A DNA stretch of 64,000 nt from Actinostola sp. cb2023 (taxonomy: Eukaryota > Cnidaria > Anthozoa > Actiniaria > Actinostolidae). This document shows, one piece after another, positions 1 to 10,073 of the stretch. The translations under genes were made by a program, and so were the position numbers. The stretch is taken from contig JAUJYZ010000079.1 in assembly GCA_033675265.1 (NCBI GenBank), positions 242,117-306,116 on the forward strand, in the 5' to 3' direction. The notes under the pieces were generated by a model. The model searched no databases. It saw nothing but the letters and a program-made list of their open reading frames with translations, and was not told the origin of the DNA. Numbering within the stretch: position 1 is the first letter of the stretch; the number at the start of each line of letters is the position of its first letter.

Positions 1-1385
1 TTCTTATCCTGAACAACAACATACTCATATCGCTTCCACTTTACCACAACTTCATCTGACCTCTCCTCATTTGATGTGATGAATTTAGTCACACCACAGT
101 CATCACAATTCCGCATCAAGCACTCTAACTGATGATAGTCAGATCCATCTAGCTTTGGACAGAGTGTTGAATCAACTGCTTCAGTTAGAAAACTGAAGGA
201 TTGTACCACATCCTGATCATGTGCAGTATTTGTGGTTTTGCGGAACTTCATGCAGCTGTCAAATAGCATTTTGCACTCTACATGTTTCCTACATAAGCAG
301 GATTGTCTGTCTCTTTCTCGTGCTCCTTTGACAAAAAAAGGCTTCAGTTGCTCAAACTTACGTTGTTTGACTTTAACTTCTGGATGCAAGATTTGGAATT
401 CCTTGAAGCACTCCGTTTGAGTCTTCTCTAGCACATGCTTAGCATGCTCAAGGTATTTTCCTTTTCCCAAACGCTTGCGAATTTTCTCATTTTTTGACCC
501 TGTAGGACGGCTTGCTTGCATGGCCCAGTAGTCATAAATGAGCTGCTTTTCCTCTTCTTTCATTGCATCTACTCTAACTTTTCTTTTTGTTTCAAGCCAG
601 CAGGTTTCATCACCCTTTAAAACCTTAGCTCTGTGGCTTATTCCCTTTGACACCTGTTTTCGTTTTATTCCTACCAGCTTGGCAACTGCACTTTGATGCC
701 GGTTGCATTTTGCAGCTGCACCAAATGCCAAAGATCGTGCAGCACTATATGCAGACCTTTCATCTGCTTTCTTCGCTTTCTTTACTTGTGCAAAGCCCTC
801 TGCAACATCTTGCACCAGACTTTGCATTGCTTCTATCTCCTGTTTTTCAGCAACGTTTCGTAGAAAGCCTTTCTTTTCGAGAATCTTCCTTGTACTGGGA
901 CTTTTTGCCAGGCTTTCCACTATTTCTGCCTTTTTTGTTGGTGTTTTAGGAAGCATAGGAGAGATTTTATCTTTAACTCGCTTCTTGGCCATTCTAGAGG
1001 GAAAAGCCGGTGTTGCACAATTTACTTCCGGTTCCGGTCTTACGATCTCGGCAAGTTTTCTTTTTTCACGAAATCTCCGAACCCGTTCCTTTGTTTGTTC
1101 TTTCTTCTTTTCCTTTCTTTCCTCCTGTCTCTGTTTAATCACTTTTCTTTTTCGTGCTAAGCCTTTGCTTCTCTCCAGGGGCTCTCTCGCTTTTAGGGAT
1201 GTGCGTGTTGACACAGCATGACCTTTTGAATCTTGCTTCTTTTCGCGAAGTCTCTTCATTCTTTCCCTTGCTTTTTCTGCAAGCTTCTCTTTATTATTTT
1301 CGTAGTATTCCTTTCTCTCTTCACTCTTCTTTTCTCTTTGAATCTTTCTCCAAGTACTGACTAAGTATTTTTCATTTTTCTCCAT
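1..1385 (-). CDS. Conserved-looking basic coiled-coil protein, 3' end beyond window
   Basis: An open frame of 461 codons runs from ATG at 1385 to the left edge with no stop, so the gene continues outside the window. Residues 1 to about 130 are very rich in Lys, Arg and Glu and look like a charged helix or coiled coil. A Cys/His-containing stretch with the motif CLCRKHVEC lies near residue 360, and a second pair, NCDDCG, near residue 430. That layout of a basic N-terminus followed by a C-x-C-x3-H segment resembles large families of uncharacterised, probably transposon-linked proteins in cnidarians (recall, not searched). The long open frame and coding-like composition make chance unlikely. Small plus-strand frames in the same interval are antisense shadows. 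Function is unknown, and no intron is needed in the visible part. Confidence 0.75.
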   Translation of the reverse strand, partial: MEKNEKYLVSTWRKIQREKKSEERKEYYENNKEKLAEKARERMKRLREKKQDSKGHAVSTRTSLKAREPLERSKGLARKRKVIKQRQEERKEKKKEQTKERVRRFREKRKLAEIVRPEPEVNCATPAFPSRMAKKRVKDKISPMLPKTPTKKAEIVESLAKSPSTRKILEKKGFLRNVAEKQEIEAMQSLVQDVAEGFAQVKKAKKADERSAYSAARSLAFGAAAKCNRHQSAVAKLVGIKRKQVSKGISHRAKVLKGDETCWLETKRKVRVDAMKEEEKQLIYDYWAMQASRPTGSKNEKIRKRLGKGKYLEHAKHVLEKTQTECFKEFQILHPEVKVKQRKFEQLKPFFVKGARERDRQSCLCRKHVECKMLFDSCMKFRKTTNTAHDQDVVQSFSFLTEAVDSTLCPKLDGSDYHQLECLMRNCDDCGVTKFITSNEERSDEVVVKWKRYEYVVVQDK

Positions 1386-2439
1386 CGTGGCTACAAAGAC
1401 ATTTCGCAATCGAAGCGTATTGAGAAATAGTCACGCAATTTTTTATTGTGTCACGTTTATCGGGCTATTCTTTCAGCGCTTTGAGAACCTGATTTGTTAA
1501 GGGGACCCCCGCACATTGGTAGGAACTGAGGACGAACTGAAATGGACGTTCGTGAAGAGAAATAGTTGTCGTTGTTAGTGATTTTGGAAAGCCAGCGTCG
1601 CGCTGTATTGTAAATTGACACCAGTTATACTTAGTTCAACAACAGAGGAGTATAAATTTCTGTTCGGTATAAAAGAAAATGGCAAAAAGCTTGTCTTCAG
1701 AGCTAGGAAACGACGGGCATTTATCACCACAACTACATCAACATGTGAGAATTGTATTACTGCAGTCAAGTTTCCCTCAATGGATTGGTTTCAATCAAGG
1801 AACTAATTTTATCGTAACATGTGGCAGATATTTTAGCCGAAAACGAAGCTGTTAAATTGTGTTCGGGTTTAATATATTTGAGTATATTTTAGCGGCCTTT
1901 GAACGTACAGAGGTAAGATTTCTCATAGCGTAACTACATCATATGAGAACTCACAGATAATTTTTTCTAGGCGAAATTCAAAGTAGTAGTTTAAATATTC
2001 TTCAAAATCATGTAAAGATATTGTCCAAAATAAACTGCGTTACATGCATGGTCGTATTTGTATTTTCATTAATTTATTTGTATCGTTTGGTTTCTAAACT
2101 TTATTATTTTGACTTAAATATATAATATGAATGACAGGGAATTGTTTTGGCTAAAATATATTTAGTTTACCACGATAATACGATGCGGAGATCAAGAAAT
2201 GAAGTGTACATTGTTGCAGCGTGTTACGCGTTACATTCCAAAATGGCGTATTATTCAAAGGTTAAAAATCGCTAAAATATTTAGTTTTGCTTGTTATTAT
2301 TAAGTATTCTTTATTAACTTAGGTACTGTTGTGGAAAGTTTCACGGCAATTTCATTTTTGCTGGATTTTATTTTGTGATAACAATAATGTAAACACCGTT
2401 TGTACCCCTGGATCGTGCTACTGATCCTGTGTATTTATA
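1386..2439. other. Intergenic, no gene seen
   Basis: AT-rich sequence between two minus-strand genes. It should hold the promoter of the gene starting at 1385 and the 3' flank of the gene ending at 2440. A motif TTAAGGGGACCCCCGC near 1497 looks like the end of a TTAA-inserting transposon, but I found no inverted partner. Short open frames around 1575-1806 lie on both strands and carry no recognisable domain. Confidence 0.5.
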
Positions 2440-3686
2440 CTAAAGTGTATTGTCACATACCATTTGAAGTTTTGCAAGTTTTTCATCATGTTTTTTTATG
2501 CGCTCCTGCTCATCTCTTCTTGAGGTTCGTTCAGATTTGCACAAACCAGTGTGGTTTAGGAGCTCTAGGGGTTGTCTTTTTACACCATTAAATCTGAAGT
2601 ATTCTTCCATGTTGAATCCATGGGCGTTGTTTTTTTGGCTGTTAAATTCTAATAACAGCTGAAGCAGAGTGTACCCTCTCACTCGTCCCAACTCTTTTCT
2701 TATTTGGGTGCTTGCTGACTTGGACGTCCCCAATAAAACTGCTCCCTCCCAGAGCTCACTAAGGTTTGCTTCCTCACAAAGGTTATTTAAGTCTTCCACA
2801 GAAGAAAAATGTTCTTTTGCCTTTGTGCAATGACCATGCAGTTTTTGAATGTTGCTATGTAAGGTTTCTATCAAGAGAAGGGTTGAGTGTGAAGTTGAAA
2901 AATTCAGCATTTTATTAAAAAAACATTTGGTATTTTTATAAATGTATTTAGTATATGTTTTATATTTATAGCCAGAAATGGACTTAATAAAACAATAGTC
3001 AGATCTTAACTTTATCTTGTTTCTATTCGACTATTATCCTTTATTCCAAGGGTTAAGTGTCATCACTTAATAATAATTATATCAATTTGAAAATTATACT
3101 TACTGCAAGCCATTAAACAAGTATTTGACTCTTGTGCTGGGCCTTTTTCCTGTGCAGTTTGTGTGGACGCTTCTTTCTTTTCTTGTGTCAAGTGCTTATC
3201 AAGTTCATTGTACAGTTCTTGCAGTTCGTCAAAACTTAAAATGCCAGGTACGGTTAACACGGCCTTGAAGCGATCAGCTGTTGCGGCTAGAGCCATGCTG
3301 ATGATTTGCTGAAATTGGATGTTTTATCAATCCTGATGTCAAGTAAAGTTATAAATAAATTGAAACTTCGCATCGATCGGCGTCACGAAAAAAAATTGAA
3401 AAATGAAGATACTTACGGAAAATTGTAGTGGAGTGAGCTTCGTTCCCGTAATCTTAAACCAACCAAATAGGTTTGTCAGCAGACTGTTATCTAAATAGCC
3501 AGGTGATGGTTTCAATGATTTATACGATGTCGAGAAATGAGAGCAAGACGACGAAGACCTGGAAGACGACGAACTTGATTTTGAATCATTAATATTTTCA
3601 TTTTTGTTTCTTTTTTGAGGAAGCTTGCTACTTTGCGAGATTCTTTTACGTTTCCCATGATAAAGTTTCGTTTTTTTCTTGGCCAT
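2440..3686 (-). CDS. Three-exon gene of unknown function, 300 aa
   Basis: Three exons can be read with consistent phases: 3686-3417, 3308-3104 and 2867-2440. Exon 1 ends at a strong donor (TCC/gtaagtat). Exon 2 begins after tttcag and ends at gcttgca/gtaagtat. Exon 3 begins after cttgatag and ends at TAA. The joined frame is 903 nt with no internal stop. The N-terminus (MAKKKTKLYHGKRKRIS) is strongly basic, like a nuclear localisation signal, and is followed by a serine-rich stretch at residues 36-50. The C-terminal part is helical and charged, with a segment rich in Glu, Arg and Lys at the end. I do not recognise the family. The intact splice sites and open frame suggest a functional or recently functional gene. 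It lies upstream of, and in the same direction as, the gene at 1-1385. Confidence 0.7.
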
Positions 3687-5286
3687 AGCTAATATTAATT
3701 TGATTTTAAAACCATGTAAACAAAAAATTTAAATACCCCGCGAGGCGGACATTTTGGACGAAAAGTACGCGTACCTCCCTAGCAAGATGTAAAATTTTGC
3801 GCATGAAAGCGAGGCACGCGCGCGCGTCAAATCTAACCGGGAAGTCCTAGGGCCTAGCAAAAACATTTGCCACAGACCAGATAAAGTGCCAAACAGAATA
3901 TCACTCTTGACTAGAAGGTAGGTTGTAACATTTTTATTGACAAAAAGCCTCTGATATTCAATAGTACATTACAAGATATGACTACTATATATATATACTA
4001 GGCTAACCATAGGTCAGAAATTGCGACCGCCGAAAACCAAGACAAATGCTATATTTAGCAGCACAGGTAGCCCAATATTTCAAACACGCACATTTAGGTT
4101 GTTATATTTATGTGAATTGTTTCTCTTCCCAGTACTGCGGACACTCTTGAGCTTTCTTTTCATCAGGCTTTTGAGATATACACGTGGTACAGATTCTGAT
4201 TCTTGAATTTTATTCACTCAGTGGTTTGACAGGCTCCATGCACGTAAAAATGTTTTGATTTCGCGATCGTTTCTTGTCCATTTCAGCCGTGGGAACGGTC
4301 CATTATGATTGATTGATTTTTACAGATGTGATTTCCGCTGTCACGGTTACATAGGAGGCTAGTTATTGCAAGCCCTTGTACATAACCACCTGAACAGTTT
4401 TAGAAATCTATTGACATAGAATTGATAAGCCATCTACGCTTCGCTCCGACAGCAATTATTATCATGCACTAAAGAATAATAACAAAGACAATACAATAAG
4501 AATATTAAACATGATACATACCCGACATTAGTATCAATCAATAAAAATCAACATCACACTTTTTTCTTTATCAATGTACATGCTTTATCGATTTTTCAGT
4601 ATTCATTTTGCTACACTTATGAACACCTATATCTTGAATTTAGAATAAAATACGTTGCAGTTGCCAATCAATTAGTAGGTAGATAATTTGCCAGTTTGGA
4701 ACTGGTTTGGTACGGTTGGCGGCACGATAAACGAACGAGCTGTTAGGCAGATAATTCAGTGACAATGTCTCTGCATCTGGGATGACTTGGTTTCCAAGAG
4801 CATTTATACGGTAATGGGATTCGATCGACTACTTATGTTGTCCACAGTGGCAATCAGTGCAGCGACTTAGCACACAACAGAGCCGGAAGACTAATAAGAG
4901 AACATTGCCTTCCCCTCAATATGTCACTAATATGAAGCGATCGTCAACAATAAATGAAGATCTTTACATAATTCCATCGAAGAATCGGATATAAAGTACG
5001 AGCAAAAAGGCTTCGAATCCAATCTAAAAAGCACGAGATCACGAGTCCCAAATTACCAAATAAACGACGAGAACGTACGATATATGACGTCAGTGCAAAA
5101 GTCACGTGAAAAACATATTTCCAAATGTACGGAATGAAAATCGAGCTGGCATCTGAAACACAGGAAGCCCAACCAAAGATTAGTGTTGCTCCCAGTTCGC
5201 TCGCTGGGGCTCGCTCACTGGTCGCAATTACTTGATAAAGAAACTATGATGAGTATAGACTGAACAAATGTTCGGAAAAATGAGAC
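3687..5286. other. Non-coding stretch, no gene seen
   Basis: No credible coding frame. A CG-containing segment at about 3735-3850 lies directly upstream of the gene starting at 3686 and could be its promoter region. The rest is AT-rich unique-looking sequence with a (TA)n run near 3990. Around 5190-5220 there is a small repeat of gctcgctgg/gctcgctcactgg. Confidence 0.45.
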
Positions 5287-5358
5287 GCCTCGAGTGGGAT
5301 TCGAACCCACGACACCCTGATTTCATGAAAGGTGCTCTACCCACTGAGTTACCGAGGC
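5287..5358 (-). tRNA. tRNA-like sequence (possible tRNA pseudogene or SINE head)
   Basis: Read on the minus strand, 72 nt fold as a tRNA: acceptor ends GCCTCGG and TCGAGGC pair (one G-T), the T-arm is GTGGG-TTCGAAT-CCCAC, and a good B box (GGTTCGAATCC) and A-box-like TAACTCAGTGGG are present. The anticodon arm is poor: the stem CCTTT/TCAGG has two mismatches and the loop CATGAAA lacks the usual T at position 33. No CCA is encoded, as expected for eukaryotes. This fits a tRNA pseudogene or a tRNA-derived SINE head better than a working tRNA, so no amino acid is assigned. Confidence 0.6.
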
Positions 5359-5381
5359 AACTACAGTGGCGAATGAACCTA

Positions 5382-5643
5382 CAATCATGGACAAAATTGT
5401 TGAGAAAATTCTCCGTTTTGTGTCTTAATTCAATGTATACGTCATAATGTGACGAAAATCAATATACCCTGCCCCCCTCCCCCCAAATCAATGTTACAGT
5501 AAGGCTGGGTCATTGCTCTACCCGACTGACCAACTTTGAACCGAGGGGGAGGGGGTTAGGGCCTCTATAAGCACCTCTTGTGAGTGAAATTCATAATTTA
5601 TTATTTTTTTGGAGAAATTCTCAACACTTTTTGTCCAAGATTG
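5382..5643. mobile_element. TA-flanked MITE, 262 bp
   Basis: The ends caatcatggacaaaattgtt (5382) and the reverse complement of the right end at about 5611-5643 match over roughly 33 bp with a few mismatches, and share the ending GTTGAGAA. TA dinucleotides flank both sides (5380-5381, 5644-5645), the target of Tc1/mariner-type elements. The interior is non-coding. A lone copy of the same terminus lies at 13799-13830. Confidence 0.65.
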
Positions 5644-5930
5644 TATTAAGGAGAAATTAGATAATGAGCCACTGTCATTGTGTGTGTAGACATAGTAACG
5701 TCCAGTTTATTTCAATTTTTTGTTGCACAGAGATTATTGGTTAGCAAAGGAAAGTTTATCATCATATATTTCATTTTAACAACTAAAAATCGTCTTATTG
5801 ACTAGTATACTTATGTGTATCGTCGTCTATTTAAGGTTTTTGAAATTTGATACGATACATTTAAGCTCATTATGTATGCATTATAAAGTAGTTGACAAGT
5901 TACATCGAAACGTGTATTGAAATCTTTATT

Positions 5931-6830
5931 ATGGAGTTGATACACGAGTATGATACATATGGCAAGGCATCTGATTGTTCTACTGAACCACTGCAGCAAG
6001 TATTGTTACCTAACCAAATAAGGTCTGTTTATTTGGTTACGTATAGCCAAGCCAATAAGGAATATTTCCCTACACGAGGTGGCTTTGCCGAAGTGTTAGT
6101 TAAGTCGTTCCAGCACGTTGGTGCCGATGCAATTCAATGGTGTTGTAGCGAGGAACAGCACAAAGGGGTACACATTATCATGTTTCTATAAAACTCAATA
6201 AGGTTCAGCGGTGGAATGGTTCCAAGAGATATTTAAAGGAAAGATATGGAATCACAGTAAATTACTCAAGTCGTCATCACAACTATTATAGTGCCTGGCG
6301 CTATGTCACTAAAAGTGATGAAAGCTTTCAACAAAGTGAAGGCCACCCTGACCTTACAAACAGCAGAGAGCCCAAAACAACCAAAGCCAGCGAAAAGGTC
6401 ACAGAAAATGGCAGAAATAGACGTGCCATAAAACGAGCTTCTGTTGCAAAACATGGGTCGTCAGTTACAAAGAATAGCAAGAGAAAACGGTTGTCTGGAT
6501 TTCAAGTATCTGAGTTGTTAAGAAAAAACATCAGAACTTTGACAGAACTTCAAGCACTGGCTCATGAGCAGAAAAAGGAAGGTAAAGAAGATCTTGTAGA
6601 GTTCCTTCTTGGCAGATCACGCAAAGTAGTTGCAGAGCTCATAGAATCAACGTGGGATATAAAGGAGGCAGAGTAAAAGATTGAATGCGCTAGAAAATCT
6701 CGCTTGGACATATTGCAAGACCCCAAAAATAAAGGCTGTGTATCTGGTTGCAACGGGGACTGGCTAAGATGTGCTATAGAAGTGTTACAGAGCAATGATA
6801 TAGACAAGCGTGATTTTGGTGAAACAGTAA
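5931..6830 (+). pseudogene. Rep copy 1, HUH endonuclease part (disrupted)
   Basis: N-terminal part of a Rep-like replication initiator, starting at ATG 5931. It shares clear similarity with the copy at 49423-50780: a motif I-like VTYSQA near residue 40, an H-x-H motif near 6168, a YYSAWRYVTK segment (catalytic tyrosine plus lysine) near 6285-6315, a basic nuclear-localisation-like stretch near 6480, and a helical linker. Rep HUH domains nick ssDNA at an origin and join covalently to its 5' end. This copy is dead: the frame shifts at the HUH motif (stop near 6189), an in-frame TAA occurs near 6674, and two MITEs separate it from its helicase part at 8625. The family could come from a CRESS-type or parvovirus-like DNA virus or from a Rep transposon. 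No terminal inverted repeats were found around this copy. Confidence 0.75.
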
Positions 6831-8065
6831 TGTGACCTCTCATGAGAAAACGTACTTAACGGTTAGCCGTTAAAACCGTTAAGCGTTAATAAGCGTTTTA
6901 ACGGCTAAGAAAGCGTTATAACGGTTTGCAAAGCGTTAGCTCTTCAAGCCAAACCGTTAGTAACTCTTTAACAAAGCGTTAGCTCTTCAAGCCAAACCGT
7001 TAGTAACGCTTTTTCAAGCCAAACCGTTAATAACGCTTTAGCAAAGCGTTAGCTCTTCAAGCCAAACCGTTAGCACGATTTAGCAAAGCATTAGCTCTTC
7101 AAGCCAAACCGTTAATAATGCTTTAGCAAAGCGTTAGGTCTTCAAGCAAAACCGTTAATAACGCTTTGCTAAAGCGTTAGGTCTTCAAGCCAAACCGTTA
7201 ATAACGCTTTAGCAAAGTGTTGGCTCTTCAAGCAAAGGCGAAAGTTTAAATGAACTCTTGAAATCACGATCCAATGCAATCCTATGACTGATTCAAAACA
7301 AAATGTCTTTACCGGGCGTCTTTCCCATCAACTTGCATTATCAGTTCTGAAATCTTAGGTTCATTACGGCGTGCACGTGGGAATGTTATGTTTGAGACAC
7401 TTGATTGACACATGATGTGTGAGCACGTGAAAATCACGCTGATTCTTTTGAAGAGAACTTTACATAAATTGCAATTATCGTATTCATAATGTGAGTATTT
7501 CTTGTTCGTTAGATGTGAATGTTTACGGCTTCATATTTCTGCTGTATTCGATAGTTATAATCTCAATAGAACATGCAAAAGATTTAGCTTACAATCAAAG
7601 GAAACACTTTGACATATATGTTTCGTAACAGGTGATATCATAAACTTCGTATTTGAATTCCCAGTGACAAAACTTAGCACCTTCACAAATACAATGACAA
7701 ACAAATCAGTCCATTACCCGCACCAGGCAAACAGTTAGTAACGCTTTAGCACACTTTAGCAAAGCGTTAGGTCTTCAAGCCAAACCGTTAATAACGCTTT
7801 AGCAAAGCGTTAGGTCTTCAAGCCAAACCGTTAGCACAAATTAGCAAAGCGTTAGGTCTTCAAGCCAAACCGTTAATAACGCTTTGCTAAAGCGTTAGCT
7901 CTTCAAGCCAAACCGTTAATAACGCTTTAGCAAAGCGTTAGCTCTTCAAGCCAAACTGTTAGCACAAATTAGCAAAGCGTTAAACGGTCTGAAAAAGCGT
8001 TAGTACCCGTTAATTTGCCCGTTTAACGGCTAACCGTTAAGTACGTTTTCTCGTGAGAGGTCACA
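6831..8065. mobile_element. MITE 1 with 40-bp TIRs and CGTTA-rich tandem repeats
   Basis: The ends tgtgacctctcatgagaaaa and the inverse of the right end match over about 40 bp with one mismatch. Inside each end is a tandem array of a roughly 44-bp unit containing AAAGCGTTAG, CTCTTCAAGCC and AAACCGTTAA (about 6900-7230 and 7735-8000), around a unique centre at 7240-7735. There is no coding capacity. I see no clean target-site duplication (gtaa on the left, gttaa on the right). It is inserted between the endonuclease and helicase parts of Rep copy 1. Confidence 0.8.
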
Positions 8066-8070
8066 GTTAA

Positions 8071-8616
8071 AGTGCTACTTGGACGAAAATCGATCGAAAT
8101 TTAATTTAGCTGAAACTTCATTGAATAATTCTTCAAGGGTCTAATAATAACTAGTTAAAATCGTTTTTCGATATTGCAGAGGGAAGTACTATATTTTTAT
8201 GAATCTTTAGAGGTGTCAGTGACGTCATCTACTCAACCCAACATTCAGCTCCATACATTTCTTTGTATTTTGTGAATGTTTTGTTCAAATAACAGTTCTG
8301 CATTGAAGACAACTGGTCAGACAATCAATCTTAAGCACAAATAATGTAAGAAAACTCCTTGACCCAAACGTTTAGCTTCATAGAAATAAAATAATTCAAG
8401 AAACTAAACACAAAGAAATGTATGGAGCGAAGCTGTGTTGATTGTTACGGTTGAGAAGGTGACCTCACTGACACTTCTAAAGATTCATAAAAATGTAATA
8501 CTTCCCATAGGAATTTTGAGAAAACACATTAACCAGTAATTGTATGGCTCTTTGAGATTATTTCAGTGAAGTTTCAGCTAGGTTAAACTTCGATCGATTT
8601 TCGTACAAGTAGCACT
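8071..8616. mobile_element. TTAA-flanked palindromic MITE 2, 546 bp
   Basis: The termini AGTGCTACTTGGACGAAAAT and the inverse of the right end match over about 50 bp, and much of the interior is also self-complementary (for example tttatgaatctttagaggtg against its inverse near 8470). Perfect TTAA duplications flank it at 8067-8070 and 8617-8620, as for piggyBac-type insertion. It landed one base beyond the end of MITE 1, probably using a TTAA there. Confidence 0.85.
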
Positions 8617-8624
8617 TTAAGAAC

Positions 8625-9107
8625 GTGCTGGACAAAGGTCGTGGTAAATACAGGAATATTATGATAACTGGACCAGCTAATTGTGGCAAGACATTCATCT
8701 TAAAGCCACTGACTGTCATTTACAATGCTTTCTCTAATCCCGCTTCGGGTAGCTTTGCCTGGGTTGGCATTCAAGATAAAGAATGCATATTTCTCAATGA
8801 TTTCCATTGGTCTGCGCAACTAATACCTTGGCACAATTTGCTGTTGATGCTTGAAGGCGAATTAGTCCATTTACCTGCCCCTAAGACACACTTTAGCCAA
8901 GATATCAAGTTGATTAAGGATACTCCTATTTTCTGTACCACTAAATGTCATCTACTTTATATTAAGAATGGCATTGTGGATGATCGTGAAAGTGAAATGA
9001 TGGCTGTTAGATGGAAGATAATCGACTTTAAAGTTCAGATTGCTGAGGCAAGACAACGTCGTATTCAGCCCTGTCCAAGTTGTTTTGCTAAGCTAGTGTA
9101 TTGCTGA
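8625..9107 (+). pseudogene. Rep copy 1, superfamily 3 helicase part
   Basis: An uninterrupted 160-codon frame encodes an SF3-type helicase domain: Walker A GPANCGKT (about residues 17-24), a Walker B-like ECIFLNDF near residue 60, and a motif C-like TPIFCTTK near residue 105, where the usual final Asn of viral SF3 helicases is not present. SF3 helicases unwind replicating DNA and occur fused behind HUH domains in CRESS-DNA viruses and parvoviruses. The domain is intact by itself but cut from its endonuclease part by MITE 1 and MITE 2, so it is scored as a pseudogene. The stop is at about 9105. A large palindrome (9161-9343) begins 54 bp downstream. Confidence 0.75.
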
Positions 9108-9160
9108 CAATGTCATTTATATAGAAAGTGAAATTTGTGATATAAGACATATATAATTAA

Positions 9161-9343
9161 GGGTTAGAGACTGATGTGAGTGCTTTACCGGCAAATAGAC
9201 GCACGCGCTGGCTGTAGAATGAACGAGAATTCAAATACTGCTCGAGGCGATAGCCGAGTGCAGTATGAAGAATTTCGAGTTCATTATACAGCCAGCAAGT
9301 GCGTCTATTTGCCGGTAGAGCACGAACTAGAAGTCTCTAACCC
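9161..9343. repeat. Near-complete palindrome, 183 bp
   Basis: The left arm begins gggttagagact, the right arm ends agtctctaaccc, and the inner part ACCGGCAAATAGACGCA pairs with TGCGTCTATTTGCCGGT. The centre, CTGCTCGAGGCGATAGCC, folds further. It has the form of a small foldback transposable element. Its position just after the Rep copy 1 helicase parallels the stem-loop after Rep copy 2, but no nonamer-like motif is present here. Confidence 0.75.
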
Positions 9344-9924
9344 ATTTATTATTCAAACTGAATACACTGCAGTTGTGAAATGTTCAAAATATAATTTTAT
9401 TCACGGTAAATGAAGCAAAAATATATTTAGCTAGATCTTCCGACGCTTCCGCTGGATATCTCCTCTACAACCATTCCAATTGCAACTATTCTACAAAGAA
9501 AACACGAATAAAGCATTAATTTTTTTGTTTTTAAGTCATAACAAGGCAAGTTTCATTCATCATTTTTAAGGTTTGAGCTTTTTCACTCAACGAACAAGAA
9601 CTGAACCGACGGCAAAAAGTCGGCTTGTTTTGAATAATAATTAGGTTCTTTTTTTACCTTTCATCACTGAAACTCCACAACGAGTTTGACGAACAGTCGT
9701 TTTAGGCTGAGCACCTGCTATTATTTCGTCTATTTCTTCTTTAGCTAGTTGGTTAAACCTGTCTTTGTCAGGATCAACAGCCGCCATGACACCGCTGCAC
9801 CGTGCGTAAAACTGTGATAGACGGCACTAGTGCCGTTGTCATCAGATAACACATGATCACGTGATCGAGTTTAGCCAATCAGAAGCCACAATTTAGTACA
9901 GTGTATGAAGTTTGAATAATAAAT
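9344..9924. mobile_element. TIR element carrying an exon-like segment
   Basis: The ends atttattattcaaactgaat and the inverse of cagtgtatgaagtttgaata (9899-9924) match over about 26 bp with small gaps. The 581-bp element abuts the palindrome at 9161-9343. It contains a short minus-strand coding segment at 9641-9787. Confidence 0.6.
9641..9787 (-). CDS. Short exon-like frame, N-terminus of a Crypton/QRICH1-like protein?
   Basis: A 48-codon frame starts with an ATG in a good context (MAAVDPDKDRFNQLAKEEID). The phrase RFNQLAKEEIDEIIAGA followed by a Thr/Lys-rich segment matches my memory of N-termini of Crypton tyrosine-recombinase-derived and QRICH1/ZMYM-like proteins in cnidarians. A possible donor (aaag/gtaaaa) lies after MKG, so this may be a first exon whose remaining exons are absent. 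It lies inside the TIR element 9344-9924, which suggests a captured fragment. The family call is tentative. Confidence 0.4.
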   Translation of the reverse strand: MAAVDPDKDRFNQLAKEEIDEIIAGAQPKTTVRQTRCGVSVMKGKKRT

Positions 9925-10073
9925 ACAGTTAACCACGCTTAACAACGCTTTACCTGGACATTCCATTGATAATAATATATTTAATTGAAGAAAACTACAA
10001 TTTTAGACGGTTAACATTGGTTAACACCATGTATTGAAATCTATGATCATCAAATCACTTTCACGATAACTAA

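Noticed and set aside
232..1360. Several plus-strand open frames of 60-170 codons
   Set aside because: They are antisense to the long minus-strand gene 1-1385 and are Phe/Leu/Ser-rich, as expected of shadows of a Lys/Glu-rich protein.
5287..5358. A functional tRNA with a defined anticodon
   Set aside because: The anticodon stem has two mismatches and T33 is missing, so I report only a tRNA-like sequence.
9161..9343. Origin-type nonamer in the palindrome after Rep copy 1
   Set aside because: No NANTATTAC-like word occurs in the loop; the similarity to the copy 2 stem-loop is positional only.
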